Positions 54,342 through 61,527 of a DNA stretch of 64,000 nucleotides are shown here, piece by piece; positions within the stretch are counted from its first letter, which is position 1; each line of letters starts with the position of its first letter. The notes under the pieces are model-generated. The model saw only the letters and a program-made list of their open reading frames with translations. It was not told where the DNA came from and did no database searches. This DNA is from Geodermatophilus telluris (lineage in GTDB: Bacteria; Actinomycetota; Actinomycetes; Mycobacteriales; Geodermatophilaceae), in contig NZ_FMZF01000002.1 of the NCBI RefSeq assembly GCF_900102745.1, positions 248,001 through 312,000 on the forward strand. The letters are read 5' to 3'. A program made the position numbers and the translations under genes.

Positions 54342-55625
54342 GTGCGCAGCAGGTCCCGCCCCCGGGCCGCCGTGTCCCGGGCCGCCGTGTCCCGGGTCGC
54401 CGGCCAGGCGGGGGTCGTGCTGGCGCTGGTCGCCCTCGCCGCCGTCGTCTCGGTGGTGGCGCCCAACGACCCCTGGCACGACTTCTTCGACCTGCGGGTC
54501 TACCGCGGTGCGGTCGCCTCGTGGCTCGAGGGCCGGCCGCTCTACGACTACACCTACGGCCGCAGCCCCTACGGGTTCACCTACCCGCCGTTCGCCGCGC
54601 TGCTCGTGGCGCCGATGGCGGTGCTGCCCTACGCCGCCGTGGCCACCGGGCACACGCTGCTCAACCTCGCGGTGCTGGCCGGGCTGGCGTGGTGGCTCGT
54701 CACCCCGCTGGCGCGGCGGCACGGCCGGCCGCTGCCGTTCGCGTGGCTCGCGGCGCTGCCGGTGCTGTTCGTGCTCGAGCCGGTCCGGGAGACGATCGGC
54801 TTCGGGCAGGTCAACCTGCTCCTCGCCGCGCTCGTGCTCGCCGACGTCGCGGCCCTGCGCCGGGGCTCGCGCTGGGCGGGGGTGGGCACCGGCCTGGCCG
54901 CGGCGGTGAAGCTGACCCCGGGCCTGTTCGTCGTGTACCTGCTGCTCACCGGGCGGCGGCGGGCCGCCGGGGTCGCCGCGGCCACCGCGGCGGCGGCCAC
55001 CCTGCTGGCGTTCGCGGTCGCCCCCGCGACGTCGTGGCGGTTCTGGACGCAGACGCTGTGGCAGACCGAGCGGGTCGGCCGGCTGGACAAGACCTCCAAC
55101 CAGTCGCTGCTGGGCGGTCTGGCCCGGCTCACCGACCCGGCCGACCCGCCGCGGGCGGTCTGGGCGGTGCTCGCGGCCGTCGTCCTGGTGGCCGTCGTGG
55201 CCCGCGCCGTGCGGGCGGCGCGGGCAGGTGACGAGCTGGCCGGGGTGGCGCTCACCGGGCTGGCCGCGTGCCTGGTCAGCCCGATCTCCTGGTCGCACCA
55301 CTTCGTCTGGCTGGTGCCGGCGCTCGTCGTCCTCGTCGACGTCGCCGCGGGCAGCCCCACCGCACCCGGCCGGTGGCAGGCCCGCTCCCGCGTCGCGGCC
55401 GGGGCGCTGGCCGCCGTCGCCGCGGGGGTGCTGGCCTCCTCGGCGATCTGGTTCGCCGAGGCCGACCCCGGCTCCCACCACGACCTCGGCGTCGCCGGGC
55501 TGCTCGTCGAGGACCTGTGGCTGCTGCTGACCCTCGTCGTGGTGGTGGCCCTGCCGGTCAGGGCCGGACGTGCCGCAGCGCGAACGACAGCGCCGTCTCC
55601 ACCTGCCGGATCGTCTCCTCGATGA
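54342..55625 (+). CDS. GT87-family (alpha-1,2-mannosyltransferase-like) membrane glycosyltransferase
   Basis: A 427-residue membrane protein with about ten helices. The first extracytoplasmic loop contains the GT-C acidic motif (FFDLRVYRGAVASWLEG) followed by the family's YGFTYPPFAALL. Mycobacterial relatives add mannose to lipomannan or lipoarabinomannan from polyprenol-phosphate mannose; a role in envelope glycan synthesis is likely here. GTG 54342, 19 nt after asd. Its last 68 bp overlap the convergent S9 peptidase gene, which may make the Ala/Thr-rich C-terminal tail (VRAGRAAARTTAPSPP) an accidental extension. Confidence 0.85.
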   Translation: MRSRSRPRAAVSRAAVSRVAGQAGVVLALVALAAVVSVVAPNDPWHDFFDLRVYRGAVASWLEGRPLYDYTYGRSPYGFTYPPFAALLVAPMAVLPYAAVATGHTLLNLAVLAGLAWWLVTPLARRHGRPLPFAWLAALPVLFVLEPVRETIGFGQVNLLLAALVLADVAALRRGSRWAGVGTGLAAAVKLTPGLFVVYLLLTGRRRAAGVAAATAAAATLLAFAVAPATSWRFWTQTLWQTERVGRLDKTSNQSLLGGLARLTDPADPPRAVWAVLAAVVLVAVVARAVRAARAGDELAGVALTGLAACLVSPISWSHHFVWLVPALVVLVDVAAGSPTAPGRWQARSRVAAGALAAVAAGVLASSAIWFAEADPGSHHDLGVAGLLVEDLWLLLTLVVVVALPVRAGRAAARTTAPSPPAGSSPR

Positions 55626-57390
55626 CCAGTGAGCCGTGGCCGGCGTCGAACCGGTACACCTCGTGCGGCTTGCCGAGCTCCCCGAGCCGGGCCAGGTAGT
55701 TGTCGATCTGCCGGATCGGGCAGCGCGGGTCGTTGGCGCCGGCCACGACGAGCACCGGCGCGGCGACGTCGGCGACGTAGGTGATCGGCGAGGAGCGCAC
55801 GTAGACGTCGCGCACCTCCTCCGGCGAGCCGCCGAACAGCGCCCGGTCGTAGGCCCGCAGCCCCTCCATCTCGTCCTCGTAGGCGGCGAGGTAGTCGGCC
55901 ACCGGCACCTCGGCGATGCCCGCGGCCCACCGCCCGGGCTGCGTGCCCAGTCCCAGCAGGGTGAGGAAGCCGCCCCAGGAGCCGCCGGTGAGCACCGCGC
56001 GCCCGGGGTCGAGGAGGCCCTCGGCGGCCAGCGCGTCGTACACCGCGGCGACGTCCTCGAGCTCGGTGAGCCCCGGGCGGCCGGTGAGCGCGTCGCGCCA
56101 CGCGCTGCCGTAGCCGGTGGACCCGCGGTAGTTGACGTGCACCACGGCGTACCCGGCGTCCACGTAGGCCGCCCGGCGGGCGCGGTAGGAGTCGTCGTCG
56201 GCCGCCTCGGGGCCGCCGTGCACGAGGAAGGCGGTGGCGTACGGCGGAGGACCGGCCGGCCGGACGACGAGCGCGTGCACGTCCCCGCCGGGACCGGGCA
56301 CCCAGCGGTCCTCCACCGGGTACGCGGCGGGCGGCTCCTCGCCGGGCGCGGCCAGCACCACCGGCCCGTCGGCGCGGCGGACCACCGGCGGCCGCTCGGA
56401 CGACGACCAGGCCAGCTCCACCGTGCCGTCGGGCCGGGCGGTGGCCCCGCGGACGACGCCGGGCGGGGTGTCCAGCCGCTCCAGCGTCCCGCTGGCCAGG
56501 TCGTAGCGGTACAGCTCGCTGCGGGCGGCGTGGTCGTGGCCCACCAGCAGCGCGGACCCGTCGGGGTACCAGCCGGCGGTCACGTCGCCGGGCAGGTCGA
56601 GGACGATCTCGGTCTCGGTGCCGTCGGCGACGTCCCAGACCAGCAGCTCCTCGCGGCCACGGCGCTCGTGGCCGACCAGCAGCCGCCGGTCGCCGGGGAG
56701 CGGCGCGAACTCCAGCGCGTGCAGCCCCCGGCCCTCGCCGTCCCACTTCTCCGCCACCACGTCGGGCGCGTCCTCGGTGGTCGTGGCGGTGCGCAGCACT
56801 CGCAGCGCCGGGTAGCGCGGGTCACCGTGCTCGGAGTGCGAGACCACCAGCAGCTCGTCGTCGAGCGTCAGCGCGTCCACCGACGCCGGGTCCGGGTGCC
56901 GGTACACCACCCGCGGCGTGCCGCCCGCGGGCGCCAGCCACAGCTCGCTGCCGTCGTCGGTGGAGCGGCCGACCGCCACGAGCGAGGAGCCGATCTCCAG
57001 GCCGGCCGGGTACGCGGGGCCCACCTCGGGGACGGCGACCCGGTCCTCACCGCCGGCGAAGGGCTGCACCATCCAGACGCCGAACTCGTCGCCGTCGGTG
57101 TCGGCGAACCACCAGACGGTCTCGCCGTCGGGGGAGAGCGTGCCGATCAGCGTGCCGTTGGGCCGGTCGGTGACCTGGCGGTGGGTGTCGGTGGTGCGGT
57201 CCCAGGCGTACTGCTCGACGACGCCGCTGACGTCGGAGGCGTACAGGTTGCGGTGCGGGGCGTGCAGCGCCCAGTCGGGCAGGCTCACGCGGGGCGCCCG
57301 GAACCGGGCCTGCCACCGGGCGGTGACCTCGGGCGGGAGGGCGGGGGTCACGGACGCGCTGGCGGACGCGGTGGCGGGCTCGGCACTCAC
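55558..57390 (-). CDS. S9-family serine peptidase (prolyl oligopeptidase / acylaminoacyl peptidase type)
   Basis: A 610-residue peptidase. The N-terminal half is a beta-propeller-like repeat region (about 30-330); the C-terminal alpha/beta hydrolase has the nucleophile in LTGGSWGGFLTLLG, an Asp in VVAGANDPRCPIRQID and the catalytic His in DAGHGSL. All three catalytic residues are visible. No signal peptide, so it is cytoplasmic and probably cleaves short peptides. GTG 57390 lies 4 nt after the upstream gene's stop. Confidence 0.9.
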   Translation of the reverse strand: MSAEPATASASASVTPALPPEVTARWQARFRAPRVSLPDWALHAPHRNLYASDVSGVVEQYAWDRTTDTHRQVTDRPNGTLIGTLSPDGETVWWFADTDGDEFGVWMVQPFAGGEDRVAVPEVGPAYPAGLEIGSSLVAVGRSTDDGSELWLAPAGGTPRVVYRHPDPASVDALTLDDELLVVSHSEHGDPRYPALRVLRTATTTEDAPDVVAEKWDGEGRGLHALEFAPLPGDRRLLVGHERRGREELLVWDVADGTETEIVLDLPGDVTAGWYPDGSALLVGHDHAARSELYRYDLASGTLERLDTPPGVVRGATARPDGTVELAWSSSERPPVVRRADGPVVLAAPGEEPPAAYPVEDRWVPGPGGDVHALVVRPAGPPPYATAFLVHGGPEAADDDSYRARRAAYVDAGYAVVHVNYRGSTGYGSAWRDALTGRPGLTELEDVAAVYDALAAEGLLDPGRAVLTGGSWGGFLTLLGLGTQPGRWAAGIAEVPVADYLAAYEDEMEGLRAYDRALFGGSPEEVRDVYVRSSPITYVADVAAPVLVVAGANDPRCPIRQIDNYLARLGELGKPHEVYRFDAGHGSLVIEETIRQVETALSFALRHVRP

Positions 57391-57394
57391 CCGG

Positions 57395-58498
57395 TCATCG
57401 TCCCCCGGCGCCCGCCCCGGCCGCGGACCCGGTCCGACTGCTCCGCTCGGCCAGCACCCGGGTGTGCTCGGCCGCGGCGTCGCGGACGTCGCCGATCAGC
57501 AGCTCCAGCACGTCCTCCAGCGCCACCAGCCCCGTCGTCTGCCGGTCGGTCACCACACCGCCCAGGTGCGCCCCCTGGGCGCGCATCTCGGCGAGCACCT
57601 CGGGCAGCTGCGTGCCGGGGGCCAGGGGCACCAGCGGGGTGACGTGCTCCTCGGGGACCGGCCGGTCGCGCCCCTCCGGGCCGATGCCCAGCACGTCCTT
57701 GACGTGCACGAAGCCGACCAGGCGGCCGTCGTCCTCCTGCACCGGGTAGCGGCTGAAGCCGTGCTCGGCGACGACGGCCTCGAGCTGACGGGGCGTGGTC
57801 GAGCGCGGCACGGTGACCACGGTGTCCATCGGCAGCAGCACGTCCTCGACGGTGTGCTGCTCGAACTGCAGCGCGCCGGCGGCCAGCTCGCTGACCTCGG
57901 TGCCCAGCAGGCCCTCGCGCCGCGACTGGGTGATCATCGAGCGGATCTCGGCCTCGTCGAAGCTGGCCGCCACCTCGTCGGTGGGCGTGGCGCCGAAGAG
58001 CCGCACGAACGCGTTGGCCGTGGTGTTGAAGAACCAGATGACCGGCTTGAGCAGCCGGCTGAAGGTGGCCAGCGCCGGCCCGAGCACCAGGGCCGCGCGG
58101 TCGGGCCCGGCGATGGTGATGTTCTTGGGCACCATCTCGCCGAGCACCATGTGCAGCACGGTCACCAGCGACAGCGCGACGACCAGCGCGATCGGGTGCA
58201 GCAGCGCGTCGGGGACGTGCAGGGCGTGCAGCGGCGCCTCGATCAGGTGGGCCACGGCCGGCTCGCCGACCGCCCCCAGCCCGAGCGAGCACAGCGTGAT
58301 GCCCAGCTGCGCGCCGGCCATGTTCTGCGAGACGTTGCGCATCGCGGCCAGGGTCTTGCCCGCCCGGGCCGAGCCCTCCGCGACCCGCGGCTCGATCTGG
58401 TCGGCGCGGGCGGACACCAGCGCGAACTCCGCGGCCACGAAGAAGGCGTTGCCCAGCAGCAGCGCGACCAGCACCAGGAGGCTCACCGCGTCGCTCAC
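57395..58498 (-). CDS. CNNM/HlyC-CorC family transporter (DUF21 and CBS domains), downstream copy
   Basis: A 367-residue membrane protein. DUF21 domain (1-170) has three to four helices, starting VSLLVLVALLLGNAFFVAAE, with the family motifs HMVLGEMVPKNITIAGP; two CBS modules follow (about 190-320; VEDVLLPMDTVVTV and GVVTDRQTTGLVALEDVLEL). The C-terminal CorC_HlyC domain of the longer relatives is missing. Such proteins transport or regulate Mg2+ and other divalent cations. GTG 58498 overlaps the upstream paralogue by 4 nt. The pair probably forms a heteromer. Confidence 0.9.
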   Translation of the reverse strand: MSDAVSLLVLVALLLGNAFFVAAEFALVSARADQIEPRVAEGSARAGKTLAAMRNVSQNMAGAQLGITLCSLGLGAVGEPAVAHLIEAPLHALHVPDALLHPIALVVALSLVTVLHMVLGEMVPKNITIAGPDRAALVLGPALATFSRLLKPVIWFFNTTANAFVRLFGATPTDEVAASFDEAEIRSMITQSRREGLLGTEVSELAAGALQFEQHTVEDVLLPMDTVVTVPRSTTPRQLEAVVAEHGFSRYPVQEDDGRLVGFVHVKDVLGIGPEGRDRPVPEEHVTPLVPLAPGTQLPEVLAEMRAQGAHLGGVVTDRQTTGLVALEDVLELLIGDVRDAAAEHTRVLAERSSRTGSAAGAGAGGR

Positions 58499-59844
58499 GC
58501 CGCGGCCTCCGCCCGCGCCCGGGCCCGCGAGGCCGTCGCGCCCGGTGGCAGCACCACCGTGCGCTCGGCGCGCACCCGCGCCACCCGCCGTCCGTCCAGC
58601 GACTCGACGGTGAGCCGGGCGCCGTCGAGCTCCACGGTGTCGCCCACCTCGGGCAGCCGCTGCAGCACCTCGGCCAGGTAGCCGGCCAGCGTCTCGTAGC
58701 GGCCCTCGGGCACCGGGATGCCGGTGCGCTCGAGGACCTCGTCGGGGCGCAGCAGCCCCGACAGCAGCCAGCGCCCGTCGTCGACCCGGCGCAGCGTGCG
58801 CAGCGGCCGGTCGGTCTCGTCGGTGATCTCGCCGACCAGCTCCTCGACGATGTCCTCCAGCGTCACCACGCCGTGCGTGGCGCCCCACTCGTCGACCACC
58901 AGCGCGATCTGCAGGCCCTGCTCGCGCAGCAGGTCCAGCAGCCGTTCCAGCCGCAGCGACGAGGGGACGGCGAGCACCGGGGCGGCCAGCTCCCCGGCGG
59001 TGCGCAGGTGCCGCTCGTCCTCGGGGACGGCGACCGCGCGCTTGACGTGCACCACGCCGGTCACCTCGTCGAGGTCGGAGCCGTAGACGGGGAAGCGGGA
59101 GTTGCCCGACTCGGTGGCCGCCGCGAGCACGTCGGCCGCGGTGGCGCTGGCCCGCACCGTCCACAGCCGGGTGCGCGGCGTCATCACGTCGGTGGCGTAC
59201 TTCTGCCGCAGGCCGAGGGAGCGCTCCAGCAGGCGGGCGGCGACGGGGGAGAGATCGCCCTCCTCGGCCGACCGACGCGCCACCGAGGCCAGCTCGTCGG
59301 CGCCGCGGGCGGAGTCGAGCTCCTCGCGCGGCTCGAAGCCCAGCCGCCGCACGATCGCGTTGGCCAGCCGCTGCAGCGCGGTGACGACGACCCCGGAGAC
59401 GGCGGTGAACGCCCGCATCCCCGGGGACACCACCTTGGCGGTGCGCAGCGGGTCGGCGATCGCGAGGTTCTTGGGACCGAGCTCGCCGAGCAGCATCTGC
59501 AGCGTGGTGGCCAGCGCCAGCGCCAGGCCGTAGGAGACCGCGGTGACCGCGCCGCCGGACAGGCCGACCGCCTCCAGCGGGCTGCGCAGCAGCTGCCCCA
59601 GCGCCGGCTCGGCCAGGTAGCCGACCACCAGCGTGGTGAGGGTGATGCCCAGCTGGGCGGCGGAGAGCTGGGTGGACAGGGACCGCAGCGCGGTCACCAC
59701 GCTGCCGGCCGCCGCGTCACCGGCCCGGGCGGCCTCCTCGGCGCGCCCGCGGTCGACGGTGGTGAGCGAGAACTCGGCGGCGACGAAGAAGCCGGTGAGT
59801 GCGGTGAGCACCACGGCGGCGAGGAGGAGCAACCACTCGGTCAT
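58495..59844 (-). CDS. CNNM/HlyC-CorC family transporter (DUF21, CBS, CorC_HlyC), upstream copy
   Basis: A 449-residue membrane protein. DUF21 (1-190; LLLAAVVLTALTGFFVAAEF and LLGELGPKNLAIADPLR), CBS pair (about 210-330; DVMTPRTRLWTVRASATAAD and VVDEWGATHGVVTLEDIVEE), then the CorC_HlyC domain (about 345-430; EVLERTGIPVPEGRYETLAG). It is the complete form; the downstream gene lacks the third domain. Predicted to move or sense divalent cations. The start at 59844 is the first Met of the membrane domain. Confidence 0.92.
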   Translation of the reverse strand: MTEWLLLLAAVVLTALTGFFVAAEFSLTTVDRGRAEEAARAGDAAAGSVVTALRSLSTQLSAAQLGITLTTLVVGYLAEPALGQLLRSPLEAVGLSGGAVTAVSYGLALALATTLQMLLGELGPKNLAIADPLRTAKVVSPGMRAFTAVSGVVVTALQRLANAIVRRLGFEPREELDSARGADELASVARRSAEEGDLSPVAARLLERSLGLRQKYATDVMTPRTRLWTVRASATAADVLAAATESGNSRFPVYGSDLDEVTGVVHVKRAVAVPEDERHLRTAGELAAPVLAVPSSLRLERLLDLLREQGLQIALVVDEWGATHGVVTLEDIVEELVGEITDETDRPLRTLRRVDDGRWLLSGLLRPDEVLERTGIPVPEGRYETLAGYLAEVLQRLPEVGDTVELDGARLTVESLDGRRVARVRAERTVVLPPGATASRARARAEAAA

Positions 59845-59910
59845 CGCGCTCCCCGGTGCCCGCCACGGGGGCCGCCCAACCGGGAACGGCCGATCCGGGT
59901 CCGGAGACGA

Positions 59911-59940
59911 CTCAGGGGCCGCCCGGAGGCGGCCCCTGAG
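59911..59940. terminator. 13-bp hairpin downstream of tRNA-Pro
   Basis: Arms CTCAGGGGCCGCC (59911-59923) and its complement (59928-59940) with a 4-nt loop, 6 nt past the tRNA 3' end on the minus strand. No T-tract. Confidence 0.75.
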
Positions 59941-59946
59941 GGAGGG

Positions 59947-60020
59947 TCGGGGTGACAGGATTTGAACCTGCGGCCTCGTCGTCCCGAACGACGCGCGCTA
60001 CCAAGCTGCGCCACACCCCG
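59947..60020 (-). tRNA. tRNA-Pro(CGG)
   Basis: A 74-nt tRNA. Acceptor CGGGGTG pairs with CACCCCG, discriminator is A, anticodon stem CGTCG/CGACG encloses TTCGGGA with anticodon CGG (59984-59986, minus strand), T-loop is GTTCAAATC. CCA is not encoded. Confidence 0.95.
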
Positions 60021-60034
60021 GTCGTGCCTGGACC

Positions 60035-60040
60035 ACTCTA
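60035..60040 (-). promoter_or_regulatory. -10 element of tRNA-Pro(CGG)
   Basis: TAGAGT on the minus strand ends 14 nt before the tRNA 5' end. Confidence 0.4.
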
Positions 60041-60070
60041 GCCGAGCCGCGCCACCGGCCCGGCCCCGGG

Positions 60071-60979
60071 TCACCCGGGCCGGGCGGTCAGCGTGAGCAG
60101 CGTCGCCTCGGGCGGGCAGGCGAAGCGGGCCGGGGCGTAGGGGCTGGTGCCGAGCCCGGCCGAGACGTGCAGCCAGGTGCCGTTGGGCCGGCCGGGTGCG
60201 GGCGGGGTCCACCGGTGCAGCCAGCGGACGCGGGCCCGGTCGATGCCGCAGTTGGTCACCAGCGCGCCGTAGAACGGGACCCGCAGCTGGCCGCCGTGGG
60301 TGTGCCCGCACAGCAGCAGGTCGTAGCCGTCGGCGGCGAACCGGTCGAGCACCCGGGGCTCGGGGGAGTGGGCCAGCCCGACCCGCAGGTCGGCGGCCGG
60401 GTCGGCCGGCCCCGCGACGAGGTCGTAGCGGTCCCGCCGCAGGTGCGAGTCGTCGACCCCGGCGAAGGAGATCCGCCGCCCGGCCACGGTGAGCTCACCG
60501 GCGGCGTTGGTGAGGTCCAGCCAGCCGCGGGCGGTCAGCCCGTCGCGCAGGTCGCGCCAGGGCAGCGGGTCGCCGTGCACCCGCTTGTGGTCGCGCTTGA
60601 AGTACTTCAGCGGGTTCTTCGGCCGGGGCGCGAAGTAGTCGTTGGACGCCGTCACGAAAGCGCCGGGCCGGTCCAGCAGCGGGTCGAGGGCGCGCAGCGT
60701 CGGGCCGACGGCGTCGACGCCGGCCAGGTTGTCCCCGGTGTCGACGACGAGGTCGGGCTCGAGCTCGGCCAGCGCGGCCACCCACTCCTGCTTGGACCGC
60801 TGGCCGGCGGTCATGTGCAGGTCGGACAGGTGCAGCACGGTCAGCGGCGCGGAGCCGGGCGCCAGCACCGGGACGTCGAAGCGGCGCAGCGTCCACCGGG
60901 TGCGCTCGTACAGCGAGGCGTAGGCCAGCGTCGTGGTGCCCGCCGCGACGGCGGCCGTGGGCAGCGTGTACCAGCGCAC
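60071..60979 (-). CDS. Metallophosphoesterase
   Basis: A 302-residue calcineurin-like phosphoesterase. Metal-binding motifs are intact: LHLSDLHMTAGQ, LVVDTGDNLAGVD, the Asn in TASNDYFAPR, and GHTHGGQLRVP. An N-terminal hydrophobic stretch (LPTAAVAAGTTTLAYASLY) may anchor it in the membrane, as in YkuE-like enzymes. In mycobacteria a similar gene lies beside the PBP gene ponA2, as here. The GTG at 60979 is 7 nt after TACGCT, so it is probably leaderless. Substrate unknown. Confidence 0.9.
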   Translation of the reverse strand: MRWYTLPTAAVAAGTTTLAYASLYERTRWTLRRFDVPVLAPGSAPLTVLHLSDLHMTAGQRSKQEWVAALAELEPDLVVDTGDNLAGVDAVGPTLRALDPLLDRPGAFVTASNDYFAPRPKNPLKYFKRDHKRVHGDPLPWRDLRDGLTARGWLDLTNAAGELTVAGRRISFAGVDDSHLRRDRYDLVAGPADPAADLRVGLAHSPEPRVLDRFAADGYDLLLCGHTHGGQLRVPFYGALVTNCGIDRARVRWLHRWTPPAPGRPNGTWLHVSAGLGTSPYAPARFACPPEATLLTLTARPG

Positions 60980-60986
60980 GGCGCCG

Positions 60987-60992
60987 AGCGTA
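60987..60992 (-). promoter_or_regulatory. -10 element, leaderless metallophosphoesterase transcript
   Basis: TACGCT on the minus strand ends 7 nt before GTG 60979. Confidence 0.55.
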
Positions 60993-61041
60993 CGGGCCGG
61001 GCCGCGGCGGGGTGCTTGCCCGGTCGTGCCAGGCTGGGGCC

Positions 61042-61494
61042 GTGTCCGCCCTCAAGGACCGGCTCCGCGCCGACCTCACCAGTGCCATGAAGTCCCGCGA
61101 CGAGCTGCGCACCGCGACGCTGCGCATGGTGCTCGCCGCGGTCAGCGCCGAGGAGGTCGCGGGCAAGGAGGCGCGGGAGCTCTCCGACGACGAGGTGCTG
61201 GCCGTGCTGCGGCGCGAGGCCAAGCGACGTCGCGAGGCGGCCGAGGCGTTCGGCGGCGCCGGCCGCGCCGAGCAGGCCGACCGGGAGCGCGCCGAGGGCG
61301 AGGTCGTGGCCGGCTACCTGCCCGCCCAGCTCGAGGACGCCGACCTCGCCGCGCTGGTCGCCGACGTGGTCACCCGCACCGGGGCCACCGGCATGAAGGA
61401 CATGGGCCGGGTCATGGGCGCGGCCAACGCCGAGGTGGCCGGCCGGGCCGAGGGCTCCCGGGTGGCCGCGGAGGTGCGCCGCCAGCTCGGCTGA
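61042..61494 (+). CDS. GatB/YqeY domain protein
   Basis: A 150-residue, mostly helical protein of the YqeY family, related to the tail domain of the GatB amidotransferase. Diagnostic: LKDRLRADLTSAMKSRDELR at the start, AGYLPAQLEDADLAALV and GMKDMGRVMGAANAEVAG. It may bind tRNA, but its function is unsettled. The GTG at 61042 follows CAGGCT by 6 nt, likely leaderless. Divergent from the metallophosphoesterase, convergent with the PBP gene. Confidence 0.9.
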   Translation: MSALKDRLRADLTSAMKSRDELRTATLRMVLAAVSAEEVAGKEARELSDDEVLAVLRREAKRRREAAEAFGGAGRAEQADRERAEGEVVAGYLPAQLEDADLAALVADVVTRTGATGMKDMGRVMGAANAEVAGRAEGSRVAAEVRRQLG

Positions 61495-61503
61495 GCGGCG
61501 CAC

Positions 61504-61519
61504 CCCTCCGGCAGGAGGG
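61504..61519. terminator. Short hairpin between convergent genes
   Basis: CCCTCC and GGAGGG (6 bp) with loop GGCA, between the YqeY and PBP genes. It is weak but well placed. Confidence 0.35.
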
Positions 61520-61527
61520 TCCCCGCC

